The notes under the pieces: generated by a model
Databases searched by the model: none
Seen by the model: the letters and a program-made list of their open reading frames with translations, nothing else
What the model was told of the DNA's origin: nothing
Program-made: the position numbers and the translations under genes
NCBI GenBank assembly: GCA_003216975.1
Contig: QCHY01000009.1
Span: forward strand, 1-58,516
Direction: 5' to 3'
Origin: Prochlorococcus sp. AG-402-I20
GTDB taxonomy: Bacteria > Cyanobacteriota > Cyanobacteriia > PCC-6307 > Cyanobiaceae
DNA length: 58,516 nt
Shown here: positions 46,404-56,353 of the stretch, piece after piece
How positions within the stretch are numbered: position 1 is the first letter of the stretch
Layout: each line of letters opens with the position of its first letter

Positions 46404-47781
46404 CCCTATCTAAGTTTAATTGATTTCTTAAAACTTCAAATTTCAAAGCAACTTCTTGTAATTCCCCCTCAACAGTTGAGCCTTTTACTAGGCCAGCACC
46501 AGCAAACAATTTAAGTTCATAGCCTCTCACATGTCCGTAACGAATGGCCACCCTAAATTCTGAATTTTGATTTTTATCTATCCATCCAATTGGAGAAGCA
46601 TATGTTTGACGGTCAAATGGTTCTAACGCTCTCAACCAACTCAAAGATTTACTCAGAGGCAATCCAGCAACTGCAGGAGTTGGATGAAGCGCTTCAACCA
46701 AGTCAAGAGGAGATTTTTCTTTAACACAAGCTTGAATAAGAGTATGCAAATGAATTAAATGGCCTTGAGTAATTAATTTTGGTTGAGGTGAATGACTTGC
46801 TTTAATACCTTTTCTTAAAAGTTGTTCGACAATAGAGTTAACTACAAAATGGTGTTCTCTTAAATCCTTAGAAGATGCAAGTAATTCTTTTCCATCATCA
46901 CCTTTTTTTGCAGTACCAGCCAAGGCATCGATTAGTAACTGATTTTGATTGAGGCTTATCAATCTCTCAGGTGATGCACCAAAAAACGACTCGTCATAAT
47001 TTTTTTGCCATAGGAATCGACAACTATTAGTTTGCTGAACTCTTAGGCGAGCAAGTAAGTTCAACGGATCTAATGGTTTCCTGAGGGAAAGGCGTTGTCT
47101 CGTAGCTAATACAAGCTTATCCAAATCACCTGCATTGATTAATTCGATTCCCTTAGACAACGCATCTCGATATTGAGATTTCCAATCATTAGAAAAATTA
47201 TCAACTAAGAAATTTTCTTTTATATCTTTAATAATTCGGACTGGTGATCTATTTATCTTTTCTCGAATTGACCATAATCTTTCTACTGATTCACGAACAT
47301 CTGAAGGATTTTGGGCAACTGAATTTAAACGTAACCATGTCAATCCTTCTTTTGCAGTTAATTGCCACTTAGGCAAAACAGCCTGCAGGGAAAATTTATC
47401 ATCTATTGATTTTTCATTACTAGTAATTTGATCAAAAAAAGAGAATGAAAATAGAATCCTTGATGCTGAAAATGCTGGGCTTGGGAAAGTATCTATCAAT
47501 CGAGTAAAAATCTCATCACTAAACCTTTGTGCATTTTCAAACCTCTTTGGTCCAGATAAATCCAAAGATTGACAATGTCCTCCTGCAGAAATGCACAAAC
47601 CGGGAGAAAGATCCCAAAGAAATCTAAACTGATGTTTTTCAGCAATTAAAGGTAATGTCGTTAGAGGGTCTGCTTGACTTACAGGAACAGAAATGCTCAA
47701 GATACATTCATCAACTTTTCGTCCACTCCATTTGCGAAGAGAACTAACTAAAAGCTCACTAAAAACAGGTTCTAAATTCAT
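46381..47781 (-). CDS. menF: Isochorismate synthase (MenF)
   Basis: Converts chorismate to isochorismate at the start of phylloquinone synthesis. The 466-residue protein has the chorismate-binding fold: [40 protein letters not shown], and [38 protein letters not shown]. The start ATG at 47781 (MNLEPVFSE) is preferred; a TTG at 47787 would add two residues. It is divergent from menA by about 100 bases, within a men gene cluster. Confidence 0.95.
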   Translation of the reverse strand: MNLEPVFSELLVSSLRKWSGRKVDECILSISVPVSQADPLTTLPLIAEKHQFRFLWDLSPGLCISAGGHCQSLDLSGPKRFENAQRFSDEIFTRLIDTFPSPAFSASRILFSFSFFDQITSNEKSIDDKFSLQAVLPKWQLTAKEGLTWLRLNSVAQNPSDVRESVERLWSIREKINRSPVRIIKDIKENFLVDNFSNDWKSQYRDALSKGIELINAGDLDKLVLATRQRLSLRKPLDPLNLLARLRVQQTNSCRFLWQKNYDESFFGASPERLISLNQNQLLIDALAGTAKKGDDGKELLASSKDLREHHFVVNSIVEQLLRKGIKASHSPQPKLITQGHLIHLHTLIQACVKEKSPLDLVEALHPTPAVAGLPLSKSLSWLRALEPFDRQTYASPIGWIDKNQNSEFRVAIRYGHVRGYELKLFAGAGLVKGSTVEGELQEVALKFEVLRNQLNLDRVNCSNDL

Positions 47782-47880
47782 AACCAATTAGAGCCTCTAG
47801 ACATAAATAAACCAATACATGAACTGCTGCCTAGTCTTAAGGAAGGAACCAAGAAACAAACAGAGCAGGTTATTTTATCA

Positions 47881-48804
47881 GTGAAGTCTTCTACAACTGA
47901 AAAGCAACATCTATGGCAAGCGGCAATTAAGTGGCCATTGTATTCAGTCGCAATAATGCCTGTAATTTTATCTGCAGGATGGGAGCTAGGGAATAATGGC
48001 AATATTCGTCTAGGACAATTCATCGGTTTTCTAATTGCCTCTATCTTGATTTTGCTTTGGGAAAACCTTACCAATGATCTTTTTGACGATGAAACTGGTG
48101 TTGACAAATACAAATTCCACTCGGTTGTCGCTTTAACAGGTAATAAAACCACTGTAAGTCGAGTTGCATATTTTTCTCTTTTATTAGGTTTGTTTATCAT
48201 ATTTATCCTTGCTCTAAAAAGTAAAATAACAGTACTTTTCTTGGTCTTAATTTGTTGTTTCCTTGGATATTTATATCAAGGACCACCCTTTAGACTGGGA
48301 TATAAGGGGTTAGGAGAACCCCTATGCTGGATTGCCTTTGGCCCTCTTGCGACAGCTGCAGCACTAATTGTTATTTCTCCAAAATCTAATATTCATGCCA
48401 TCCCCTGGGGAACAGCACTGATGATTGGAGCAGGTCCGGCGATGGCGACCACTTTGGTTCTGTTCTGTTCACATTTTCATCAAATCAAACAAGATGCTGC
48501 TGTCGGTAAAAATTCACCCTTAGTTATTTTAGGCACTCATCGAGCGGCAGAATTTTTACCGTGGTTGATTGGTCTAATATTTTTCTTAGAATTATTCCCA
48601 GTAATTAGTGGAATATGGCCAATAACGACTCTTATATGTTTAATTAGCCTTCCTTCAGGTGTAGATCTTATCAAATTAATTAAAAGACATCACAATCAAC
48701 CAGAGTTTATTAAAAACAGTAAGTTTTTAGCTTTACGATTTCAGACAATTAATGGTTTATGCTTGAGTATAGGTTTTGCTACTTCCTCATTTTTTTATAA
48801 TTAA
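47881..48804 (+). CDS. menA: DHNA phytyltransferase (MenA family)
   Basis: Attaches the phytyl chain to 1,4-dihydroxy-2-naphthoate in phylloquinone synthesis at the membrane. The 307-residue polytopic protein has the UbiA-family aspartate motif ENLTNDLFDDETGVDKYKFHS (NDxxDxxxD) in an early loop and a second HQIKQDAAVGKNSP motif. About eight to nine hydrophobic segments. Start GTG 47881. It leads the operon menA-menC-menE. Confidence 0.95.
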   Translation: MKSSTTEKQHLWQAAIKWPLYSVAIMPVILSAGWELGNNGNIRLGQFIGFLIASILILLWENLTNDLFDDETGVDKYKFHSVVALTGNKTTVSRVAYFSLLLGLFIIFILALKSKITVLFLVLICCFLGYLYQGPPFRLGYKGLGEPLCWIAFGPLATAAALIVISPKSNIHAIPWGTALMIGAGPAMATTLVLFCSHFHQIKQDAAVGKNSPLVILGTHRAAEFLPWLIGLIFFLELFPVISGIWPITTLICLISLPSGVDLIKLIKRHHNQPEFIKNSKFLALRFQTINGLCLSIGFATSSFFYN

Positions 48805-48822
48805 TTTTTGATTTTTTGAATC

Positions 48823-49800
48823 ATGAAATTAATAATTAATATCAAGCCATTTTCATTTCAACTAACAAGAAAGTTACTCACCTCGCAAGGAATTATTCAT
48901 AACAAGGTAGGTTTATTATTGCAAATAAAAGACTCAGATGGGAATTGCGGATGGGGTGAAGTATCACCTATTGAGAAAAATGAATTTAAAAAAAGTATCG
49001 AATGTCTTGATTTTATTGGGAGACAAACTACAAAAGATTCAATAGAAAATTATTTATGTGAGTTACAAGGACCAGGAGCACTTACTTTCGGATTGGGAGC
49101 CTCCTTAGCCGATTTAGAAAATTTAACTATAAGAAAGTTAGATTTTGAAGGGTTTGACATCAAAAAATCAGCTTACCTATTACCTACAGATATAGATCCT
49201 TTAGAGTCAATATTGAACTATATAGATAGATCAAATGAAAAAAAAAGCTCATGTACAATAAAATGGAAAGTATCTAACCAAGAAAATAACTTTAAGGAAG
49301 AGAAAATATTACAAAAAATCTTAGATATTCTCCCGAAAGATTTTAAACTTAGAATTGATCCAAATGGAGGATGGAGTCGTCAAAAAGCACAAGAATGGAG
49401 TAACGAACTCAAAAACGAACCTCGTTTGGAATGGATTGAACAGCCACTCGCATCAAAAGATATTGAAGGTTTATTTTCATTAGCCAATCAAATTCCAATC
49501 GCACTAGATGAATCTTTGGTTGAATTTCCATATTTACGAAAAACATGGAAAAGTTGGCAAATACGTCGCCCTGCATTAGATGGTGATCCTAGATTACTTT
49601 TAAAGGAAATAGAACAAGAAGATAGTCAAACAGTCATAAGCACGGCTTTTGAAACGGGTATTGGGAGAAGGTGGATTAATCACCTGGCTGCCAGGCAAGT
49701 CAAAGGGGGAAATCCTTGTGCACCTGGGCTTGCACCTGGATGGTGTCCCAAAGGCCCACTCTTTAACAACAATCCAAAATTAGTTTGGGAAGCCGCATGA
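48823..49800 (+). CDS. menC: o-Succinylbenzoate synthase
   Basis: Dehydrates SHCHC to o-succinylbenzoate; enolase superfamily. The 325-residue protein has the catalytic KxK (CTIKWKVSNQE), metal ligands in LRIDPNGGW, WIEQPL and ALDESLV, and a C-terminal TAFETGIGRRWINHLAA segment. ATG 48823. The TGA overlaps the next gene's ATG (ATGA), so menE is translationally coupled. Confidence 0.95.
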   Translation: MKLIINIKPFSFQLTRKLLTSQGIIHNKVGLLLQIKDSDGNCGWGEVSPIEKNEFKKSIECLDFIGRQTTKDSIENYLCELQGPGALTFGLGASLADLENLTIRKLDFEGFDIKKSAYLLPTDIDPLESILNYIDRSNEKKSSCTIKWKVSNQENNFKEEKILQKILDILPKDFKLRIDPNGGWSRQKAQEWSNELKNEPRLEWIEQPLASKDIEGLFSLANQIPIALDESLVEFPYLRKTWKSWQIRRPALDGDPRLLLKEIEQEDSQTVISTAFETGIGRRWINHLAARQVKGGNPCAPGLAPGWCPKGPLFNNNPKLVWEAA

Positions 49801-51032
49801 CCAAAATTGCAGTTGTAAAATGTACTCCTGAAAAGAACCTGGAATGTTCAAAAGAAATTTTGAAGAATTTTGAAAAGCATAATTGGGTATATCTAGCACC
49901 TCCAAAAGATCAAAAGAAAATTCCCACATCGTCCACTTTACCTGAAGGAGAAGGAATAATTATTTCAAGCGGGGGGAGCATTGGAGGACCAAATCTTTGT
50001 TTACAATCAACTAAAAATCTAACTAATTCGGCTTTAGCAACCGGAATGTGGGTAAAGAATCATGGCATAAAGCCAAATGAGTGCATCATTCTCAATTCAC
50101 TACCTTTACACCATATAAGTGGTTTCATGCCTTGGTGGAGGCATTACACGTGGCGATCGAAGTATTACTGGATTTCACCTTCTTTAATGCATAAACCACA
50201 TCAACTTAAGCAATTTAGTGAAGTATTAGCTAATAAATTTAGACGTCCATTGATTACATCCCTAGTTCCAACTCAATTGTCATCTTTGATTGATGATTCT
50301 GATGGTTTAAAATGGCTTCAATCTCTAGCTATAATATGGGTTGGAGGAGCTTTGATCTCTACAGATCTTGCTGACAAAGCGCGAAGAAAATCTATTAATT
50401 TAGCTCCTTGTTATGGGGCCACCGAAACTGTTGCAATGGTGACTTGCCTGAGTCCCAAAGATTTTTTAAAAGGAAGTAATAGTGTTGGGTTCCCTCTCGA
50501 AGATGTTGAGATAGAAATCAACCAAAGAAATTACCTTAAGATTAAAACTAGTAGAATTGCAACTTCAAAATGGAAGAATGATAAGTTCGAATCCATTACA
50601 GACAAAAATGGATGGTGGGAAGCAGGCGATTTAGCGAAATACATCACTCTCAACAACAGAAAAGCAATACAAATCCTGGGCAGAAGAGATTCAGCTATAA
50701 ATTCTGGTGGTGAAACGATTTTCCCAGAAGATATCGAAATGGAATTAATGAAAATAATCTCGAAAAATCAAATCCCAATTAAAGACATTTTTGTACTTGG
50801 AGTTAGTGATAAGAAATGGGGACAACGTTTAGTTGCCTTAACTAAATTCAAAGAAAAAGGAATCAAAAGATATCCAATTATCTCACTTCTGACTGATCTA
50901 ATTGAAGACTGGCAACCATCCAAAAAGCCACGGGACTGGTACGATTGTCCAAAACTTTCAAGAAATATCAATAAAAAATGGGAAATAAAAAAATGGCAAG
51001 ATTGGGTAGCCTTTAATAGACCTATTAACTAA
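49797..51032 (+). CDS. menE: o-Succinylbenzoate-CoA ligase, compact form
   Basis: Activates OSB to OSB-CoA; ANL adenylation family. The 411-residue protein has CYGATETVAMV (A5), GWWEAGDLAKYI (A7), GRRDSAINSGGETIFPEDIE (A8) and a C-terminal domain near residues 310-405. The phosphate-binding loop reads ISSGGSIGGPNLC in place of the usual TSGTTGxPK, an unusual variant. ATG 49797 overlaps the menC stop (ATGA); an upstream frame start at 49785 is inside menC. The 3' end overlaps the next convergent gene by 4 bases. Confidence 0.92.
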   Translation: MTKIAVVKCTPEKNLECSKEILKNFEKHNWVYLAPPKDQKKIPTSSTLPEGEGIIISSGGSIGGPNLCLQSTKNLTNSALATGMWVKNHGIKPNECIILNSLPLHHISGFMPWWRHYTWRSKYYWISPSLMHKPHQLKQFSEVLANKFRRPLITSLVPTQLSSLIDDSDGLKWLQSLAIIWVGGALISTDLADKARRKSINLAPCYGATETVAMVTCLSPKDFLKGSNSVGFPLEDVEIEINQRNYLKIKTSRIATSKWKNDKFESITDKNGWWEAGDLAKYITLNNRKAIQILGRRDSAINSGGETIFPEDIEMELMKIISKNQIPIKDIFVLGVSDKKWGQRLVALTKFKEKGIKRYPIISLLTDLIEDWQPSKKPRDWYDCPKLSRNINKKWEIKKWQDWVAFNRPIN

Positions 51033-51481
51033 AAATTCATACTAGATTCATGAAGCCACAAATTTAATTGCTTAGATAATGCACATCTGTCTCTTGTAAT
51101 CGGATTTATCGATACGTGTTTTATATTTGCCGTGCCAATTTTCTCACCATTTTTTTTAAATTTAAATCGAAGTAGAAACGAGGAGTCATTTACCTTCTCT
51201 GGATTTAGTTCGATATTAATAGTATCTCCAACATAAAGTGGTTGGAAATAATTTGCTTCACAATGAACAACTGGAAAAGCCACATCCAGTTGGCTTGTAT
51301 TGATTTGGTTTGTAGGAAAAATTTCTTGCAAAACTAGTCCATGTTTTTCCAAACTTGCTTCCCAAGTTTCATGACACCATCTAAATAATTCAAGAAAATG
51401 CACCACTCCAGCAGCGTCTGTCTCACCAAAACGTACGGTTCGTTTCAAACATAACCATTCTCTAGGATTACGCTTTTCCAA
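51029..51481 (-). CDS. Hotdog thioesterase, probable DHNA-CoA hydrolase
   Basis: A single hotdog domain of 150 residues with the 4HBT motif RFGETDAAGVVHFLELFRWCHETWE, where Asp is catalytic. Next to menE on the opposite strand, it most likely hydrolyses 1,4-dihydroxy-2-naphthoyl-CoA, a step known in cyanobacterial phylloquinone synthesis (role inferred from context). TTG start at 51481, with an AGG three bases upstream of the T run. It is followed on the same strand by ndhH upstream (52671-51487), 5 bases apart. Confidence 0.85.
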   Translation of the reverse strand: MEKRNPREWLCLKRTVRFGETDAAGVVHFLELFRWCHETWEASLEKHGLVLQEIFPTNQINTSQLDVAFPVVHCEANYFQPLYVGDTINIELNPEKVNDSSFLLRFKFKKNGEKIGTANIKHVSINPITRDRCALSKQLNLWLHESSMNF

Positions 51482-51486
51482 AAAAC

Positions 51487-52671
51487 CTATCTATCAACAG
51501 AACCCATAATCACATCAATGGAACCTAAGATAGCCATTATGTCAGCGACCTTGGCTCCCTTCAGTATGTGAGGGAGTATCTGCAAATTATTAGAATCAGC
51601 TGCTCTAATTTTAAACCGCCAAGGAGTTACATCATTATTACCTTGAATAAATACTCCTATCTCTCCTTTACCAGACTCAAGGCGTGTATATAATTCACCA
51701 TTAGGAATCTTAAAAGTGGGAGCAACTTTCTTAGCCACATACTGATAATCAAATCCTGATAAATCACCTTTTTTTCCCTCAACTGTCCTTTGTGCCTCAA
51801 GATTTTCTGTTGGCCCACCAGGAATCATCTCACAAGCTTGTCGTAATATCTTTAATGACTGTCTCATTTCTTCAATACGAACTCTATATCTTGCATAACA
51901 ATCCCCCTCTTTCTCCCATGCAATATCCCATTCAAAATCGTCATAACATTCGTAATGATCTACCTTCCTCAAATCCCATGGAACACCTGCTGCTCGAAGC
52001 ATTGGGCCAGAAAGACTCCAATTAATCGCTTGCTCTTTTCCTATGACTCCTAAACCTTCTATACGTCTACGAAAAATAGGGTTATTAGTTATCAATTTTT
52101 CATACTCATCAATTTTTGGACCAAACCAGTCACAAAAATCTTTGCATTTTTCTAACCAACCCCAAGGTAAATCACATGCCACGCCACCAATACGAAAATA
52201 ATTATTGTTAATCAATCTTTGACCAGTTGCAGCTTCCCATAAATCGTAAATCATTTCTCTTTCTCTAAAAATATAGAAGAAAGGAGTTTGGGCACCGACA
52301 TCAGCCAAAAATGGGCCTAACCATAGCAAATGGTTAGCAATCCTATTCAACTCAAGCATTATCGCTCTGATATAACTTGCTCTCTTGGGTACCTTTATAT
52401 TTGCTAAACGCTCAGGGGCATTAACAACAATGGCTTCATAAAACATACCAGCGGCATAATCCATGCGACTCACGTAAGGAACAAACATAACGTTTGTTCT
52501 ATTCTCAGCAATTTTCTCCATCCCTCGATGCAAGTAACCAATAACTGGTTCACAATCAACAACATCCTCTCCATCAAGGGTTACGACTAATCGCAATACC
52601 CCATGCATTGATGGATGATGTGGCCCAAAGTTGACCACCATTGGCTCCGTACGCGTTTCAAGCTGCGTCAT
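51487..52671 (-). CDS. ndhH: NDH-1 subunit H
   Basis: The 49-kDa-like quinone-site subunit of the NDH-1 complex on the thylakoid membrane, used in respiration and cyclic electron flow. The 394-residue protein has [23 protein letters not shown] at the start, [15 protein letters not shown], and the final [17 protein letters not shown], all diagnostic. Start ATG 52671. Upstream, rsmH runs divergently, 41 bases away; downstream the thioesterase lies 5 bases away. Confidence 0.98.
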   Translation of the reverse strand: MTQLETRTEPMVVNFGPHHPSMHGVLRLVVTLDGEDVVDCEPVIGYLHRGMEKIAENRTNVMFVPYVSRMDYAAGMFYEAIVVNAPERLANIKVPKRASYIRAIMLELNRIANHLLWLGPFLADVGAQTPFFYIFREREMIYDLWEAATGQRLINNNYFRIGGVACDLPWGWLEKCKDFCDWFGPKIDEYEKLITNNPIFRRRIEGLGVIGKEQAINWSLSGPMLRAAGVPWDLRKVDHYECYDDFEWDIAWEKEGDCYARYRVRIEEMRQSLKILRQACEMIPGGPTENLEAQRTVEGKKGDLSGFDYQYVAKKVAPTFKIPNGELYTRLESGKGEIGVFIQGNNDVTPWRFKIRAADSNNLQILPHILKGAKVADIMAILGSIDVIMGSVDR

Positions 52672-52712
52672 TGGGCCAAATCAAAGCAATGTCTAAATAC
52701 TAGTGAAAACTT

Positions 52713-53627
52713 ATGAAAGAAGGGCCAATTAGTTCAAGTTCTAACTTTAATCATATCCCTGTAATGGGGAAAGAAATCATTCAATCACTAAAGGAATTAC
52801 CAAGTGAATTAACAAAACAAGGATTAATTATTGATGCCACCATTGGAGGAGGAGGACATTCAGCTCAAATACTAGAAAATTTCCCAGGAATCAAAATTAT
52901 TGGGATAGATCAAGACCCAACAGCTAGAGAAGCAGCATCAAAAAAATTAATTAAATTCGGAACAAGAATAAAAATAATCTCTACAAACTTCGCAGACTTT
53001 TCACTGGATGAGCAAGCCATTTGCGTCATAGCTGATCTTGGAGTTAGTAGTCATCAACTTGATGAGCCTTCACGTGGTTTTAGTTTTCGTTTAAATGGTC
53101 CAATAGATATGCGCATGAATCCCGAAGAGGGTTCAACCGCGGCCGAACTTCTTGAAACCCTCTCTGAGCAGGATTTAGCTGATTTAATATATAAATTTGG
53201 AGAAGAAAAACGCTCTAGGCGAATTGCAAGAAAAATAAAAAATGATCTAGCAATAAATGGACCATACTCTGGAACTCAAGACCTCTCTTATGCAATTGCC
53301 GGATGCTTCCCACCCAAACAAAGACATGGTCGGATTCATCCCTCAACAAGAACTTTTCAGGCTTTAAGAATAGCTGTAAATAAAGAATTAAGCTCACTCG
53401 ATAGTTTGCTATTAAAAGCTCCAAACTGGTTGTTAGAAGATGGTCTATTCATGGTAATGAGTTTTCATTCACTAGAAGATAGAAGAGTAAAATCAAGTTT
53501 TAAAACTGACAATAGATTAAAATTGCTATCTAAAAAACCTATGAGAGCAAGCCCTCAAGAGATAGAATTCAATCCAAGAAGTAAAAGTGCAAAGTTAAGA
53601 ATTTCTACAAAGAAATTTGAAAAATAG
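52713..53627 (+). CDS. rsmH: 16S rRNA N4-methyltransferase RsmH (MraW)
   Basis: Methylates C1402 of 16S rRNA. The 304-residue protein has [27 protein letters not shown] (SAM loop), [38 protein letters not shown], and the C-terminal [22 protein letters not shown] and [12 protein letters not shown]. All are RsmH hallmarks. Start ATG 52713. Convergent with the cysteine desulfurase, 7 bases apart. Confidence 0.98.
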   Translation: MKEGPISSSSNFNHIPVMGKEIIQSLKELPSELTKQGLIIDATIGGGGHSAQILENFPGIKIIGIDQDPTAREAASKKLIKFGTRIKIISTNFADFSLDEQAICVIADLGVSSHQLDEPSRGFSFRLNGPIDMRMNPEEGSTAAELLETLSEQDLADLIYKFGEEKRSRRIARKIKNDLAINGPYSGTQDLSYAIAGCFPPKQRHGRIHPSTRTFQALRIAVNKELSSLDSLLLKAPNWLLEDGLFMVMSFHSLEDRRVKSSFKTDNRLKLLSKKPMRASPQEIEFNPRSKSAKLRISTKKFEK

Positions 53628-53634
53628 ACTTAAC

Positions 53635-54783
53635 TTATTCTCTAAGATTAATCACTATATTTGTAATAATCTCAATAGCCTCTTTGATATCTTTCTCAAT
53701 AGTATTTCTCCCAATACTCATCCTTATTGATGCTTCAGCATCTTTTTTGCAGATCCCTATTTCCTTAAGAACATGAGAAGCTTCACCATTATTGCAAGCT
53801 GAACCACTAGTACAAAAAATAAACCTTCTTAATTCGCCATGTAATTGACTTCCTTTCAGACCAGGCAAAGTAATGTTTAGATTATGAGGCAATCTTTGAT
53901 CGATAGATCCATTCACTATCAATCCAGAAATATTCTTTTTTAATCCATTCATCAATAAGTTTCTCAAAAATAACAGTCTCTTATTTCTCTCAACCTGATC
54001 ATTTTTTGTTATTTCGACTGCCTTTGCAAAACCAACAATTAAAGGGACAGGGAGGGTGCCAGATCTTAATCCAAGCTCCTGACCTCCTCCATATTGAGAT
54101 GGTTCAAGAGGAAAGTCTTCCCTAATCACCAAAGCACCTATACCTTTAGGACCATAGATTTTGTGAGCACTCAAGCTCATCAAATCAATGCGAAATTTAT
54201 CTAGGTCTAAATCTAAGTAGCCGAAAGCTTGAGCAGCATCAGTATGAAAAGCGATTCCCTTTCTCTTGCAAAAAGACCCAATTTCATCAATAGGTTGCAA
54301 AACCCCTATCTCATTATTTGCAGCCATAACGCTAACCAAAAAAGTATCTTTTTCAACAGCTTCAGAAAGTTGTTCAATATTGATTAAACCATCTTTATTC
54401 GGTTGCAACTCTGACAAACGGAACCCTTCTTTTTGAAGCTGCCTAAGCGGATCAAGGACTGAATGATGTTCAGTTGAAACAGTAATGATATGTCCGGGTT
54501 TTCCAGTTAGTTTTGCTTTAGCTCGTGCATGTCCAACTAATCCCAAATTATTAGCTTCTGTTGCCCCACTCGTGAAAATTAATCTTTTCGGATTGATCTT
54601 CAAATATGAAGCTATTTTTTCACGAGATACTTCGACAGCAGCTGAAGCAAAAACACCAGATCGATTATTACTATTAGAGGGATTACCCCAAAAATCATTC
54701 CAATAAGGAGCCATCTCCTCAACGACCTTTGTACTGCATGGTGTTGAGGACTGAAAATCAAAAATCAGATGATTATTATCCAT
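53635..54783 (-). CDS. Cysteine desulfurase (NifS/IscS type)
   Basis: PLP enzyme that releases sulfur from cysteine for Fe-S cluster and thio-modification pathways. The 382-residue protein has TSGATEANNLGLVGHARA, STEHHSVLDPLRQLQ, AANNEIGVLQPI, FHTDAAQAFGY, LSAHKIYGPKGIGAL (PLP Lys) and the catalytic cysteine loop FCTSGSACNNGEASHVL. IscS or NifS subgroup cannot be resolved. Start ATG 54783, divergent from the response regulator by 83 bases. Confidence 0.95.
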   Translation of the reverse strand: MDNNHLIFDFQSSTPCSTKVVEEMAPYWNDFWGNPSNSNNRSGVFASAAVEVSREKIASYLKINPKRLIFTSGATEANNLGLVGHARAKAKLTGKPGHIITVSTEHHSVLDPLRQLQKEGFRLSELQPNKDGLINIEQLSEAVEKDTFLVSVMAANNEIGVLQPIDEIGSFCKRKGIAFHTDAAQAFGYLDLDLDKFRIDLMSLSAHKIYGPKGIGALVIREDFPLEPSQYGGGQELGLRSGTLPVPLIVGFAKAVEITKNDQVERNKRLLFLRNLLMNGLKKNISGLIVNGSIDQRLPHNLNITLPGLKGSQLHGELRRFIFCTSGSACNNGEASHVLKEIGICKKDAEASIRMSIGRNTIEKDIKEAIEIITNIVINLRE

Positions 54784-54866
54784 TGATTCATTCGTTAAGC
54801 TTAATAATAGAGAGGAATAAAGGTTAATATCCTCTTTAAAAACTCTAGAAGTCCAACTTTGTATTT

Positions 54867-55595
54867 ATGAGTGACACAAATCCATCAACACAAGAAGTTT
54901 CTCAGACTCCCAGGATATTACTTGTCGATGACGAGCCTGGTTTAAGAACTGCTGTTCAGGCTTATCTTGAAGATGAAGGATTTCAAGTTACAACCGCTGT
55001 AGATGGAGAAGAAGGGTGGGAAAAAGCTCAAAAAATGATCCCTGATGTAATTATCAGTGACGTTATGATGCCTAGATGTGATGGTTATGGGCTTTTAAAA
55101 AAAATTAGAGAAGATGAAAGACTTGGAGGTACTCCAGTCATTTTCCTTACTGCTAAAGGTATGACTGCTGATAGAACTCAAGGTTATCAAGCAGGTGTAG
55201 ACGACTACATGCCGAAACCATTTGATCCCGATGAACTAGTTGCAAGAGTTAGGAATGTAGTTCAGCGACAAGAGCGACTATTAACTGAAGCAGCCAGATT
55301 TGCAAATGCTGATGTTGGCCAAATGGCAAAACAGATTACAGAAATCAAATCAATGCTTAGTCATGGGGATAAAAACAACTCACGGAAAGATGATTCGATT
55401 CCTAATTTCACACCAAGAGAGGCAAGTGTTTTGCAACTAGTAGCGGAAGGTTTAATGAATAAAGAAATTGCAAGACAACTTGAGACTTCTATCCGCAATG
55501 TAGAGAAATATGTGAGTCGATTATTTATTAAAACTGGAACTTCTAGTAGAACAGAACTAGTTAGATATGCACTTGAAAATAATTTAGTTACCTAA
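54867..55595 (+). CDS. NarL/LuxR-type response regulator
   Basis: A two-domain transcription regulator of 242 residues. The receiver (about 15-140) has LLVDDEPGL, the phosphoacceptor Asp65 in ISDVMMPRCDG, FLTAKG and YMPKPFDP. A short linker follows. The C-terminal LuxR helix-turn-helix has FTPREASVLQLVAEGLMNKEIARQLETSIRNVEKYVSRLF. The pattern resembles Ycf29/NrrA-like regulators (inference). No sensor kinase is adjacent. Start ATG 54867. Confidence 0.92.
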   Translation: MSDTNPSTQEVSQTPRILLVDDEPGLRTAVQAYLEDEGFQVTTAVDGEEGWEKAQKMIPDVIISDVMMPRCDGYGLLKKIREDERLGGTPVIFLTAKGMTADRTQGYQAGVDDYMPKPFDPDELVARVRNVVQRQERLLTEAARFANADVGQMAKQITEIKSMLSHGDKNNSRKDDSIPNFTPREASVLQLVAEGLMNKEIARQLETSIRNVEKYVSRLFIKTGTSSRTELVRYALENNLVT

Positions 55596-55623
55596 ATGTG
55601 TTTTTGAAAAAAATTTTTGTTCT

Positions 55624-56325
55624 TTAGGATTTCACAAATTCTATTAATTTAGAAAAATAGAAAGGCGCTTGATTCAACTTACTTTTGACAACTGTAAAAC
55701 CAGATTGCTTTGCAGCTTCGATAATTCCGGTCTCCCTTAATGTATAGGCCCGAGTAGTTTTACTTGGTCCAGGGAATAATTGACCAATACCTTTCAGAAG
55801 TGCTAGCAAAGGGGTATAGGGAGCAAAGCTAACAATTAATCTCTCATCAGATAATTGACAGAGATGTTTCACCATTGATTCGGCCTCCTCTTGGGGGTAG
55901 TGAATGAAAACATCTAAGCAAATCACTATGTTAAATGAACCTTTTAAATTCTCTAAATCAGACGTTCGAAAATTCAGCTTATTTAAGTCCAAACCTGCTT
56001 TCTTTGCTCTGTTTTTTGTCTCATTTATCATCGCTTCAGAAATATCACTTAAATGAATCGATTTAGCACCCAATTTTGCCAATGGAATACTTAAACTACC
56101 CACACCGCAGCCAGCATCACAGAAACTTTTATCCTTAATATTGTCATACTCTTTCAACCAACTAATTACATCATCCACTGTCTTTTGGTGACCTATCCTT
56201 ATGTTTTTTTGCACTTTATTTACATCATCACTTTCGCTATATATTCGATTCCATCTATCAAACCCAGTCCCATTAAAATATTCAGTGACTTCTGCCTTTT
56301 CATTGTTCTCAATTTGCGTTGTCAT
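55624..56325 (-). CDS. chlM: Magnesium-protoporphyrin IX methyltransferase
   Basis: Methylates Mg-protoporphyrin IX on the C13 propionate in chlorophyll synthesis, using SAM. The 233-residue protein has VTEYFNGTGFDRWNRIY at the start, the SAM loop DAGCGVGSLSIPLAKLGA, ISEAM and DVFIHYPQEEAESMVKHL, and TRAYTLRETGIIEAAKQ near the end, all typical of ChlM/BchM. Start ATG 56325; same strand as nagA upstream, 28 bases apart. Confidence 0.95.
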   Translation of the reverse strand: MTTQIENNEKAEVTEYFNGTGFDRWNRIYSESDDVNKVQKNIRIGHQKTVDDVISWLKEYDNIKDKSFCDAGCGVGSLSIPLAKLGAKSIHLSDISEAMINETKNRAKKAGLDLNKLNFRTSDLENLKGSFNIVICLDVFIHYPQEEAESMVKHLCQLSDERLIVSFAPYTPLLALLKGIGQLFPGPSKTTRAYTLRETGIIEAAKQSGFTVVKSKLNQAPFYFSKLIEFVKS

Positions 56326-56353
56326 TTAATCAGATAATTACCTCTTACCAATC

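Noticed and set aside
47778-48200. Minus-strand frame of 140 codons over the menA 5' end
   Set aside because: It is antisense to MenA's NDxxDxxxD region, which is clearly coding, and resembles no protein.
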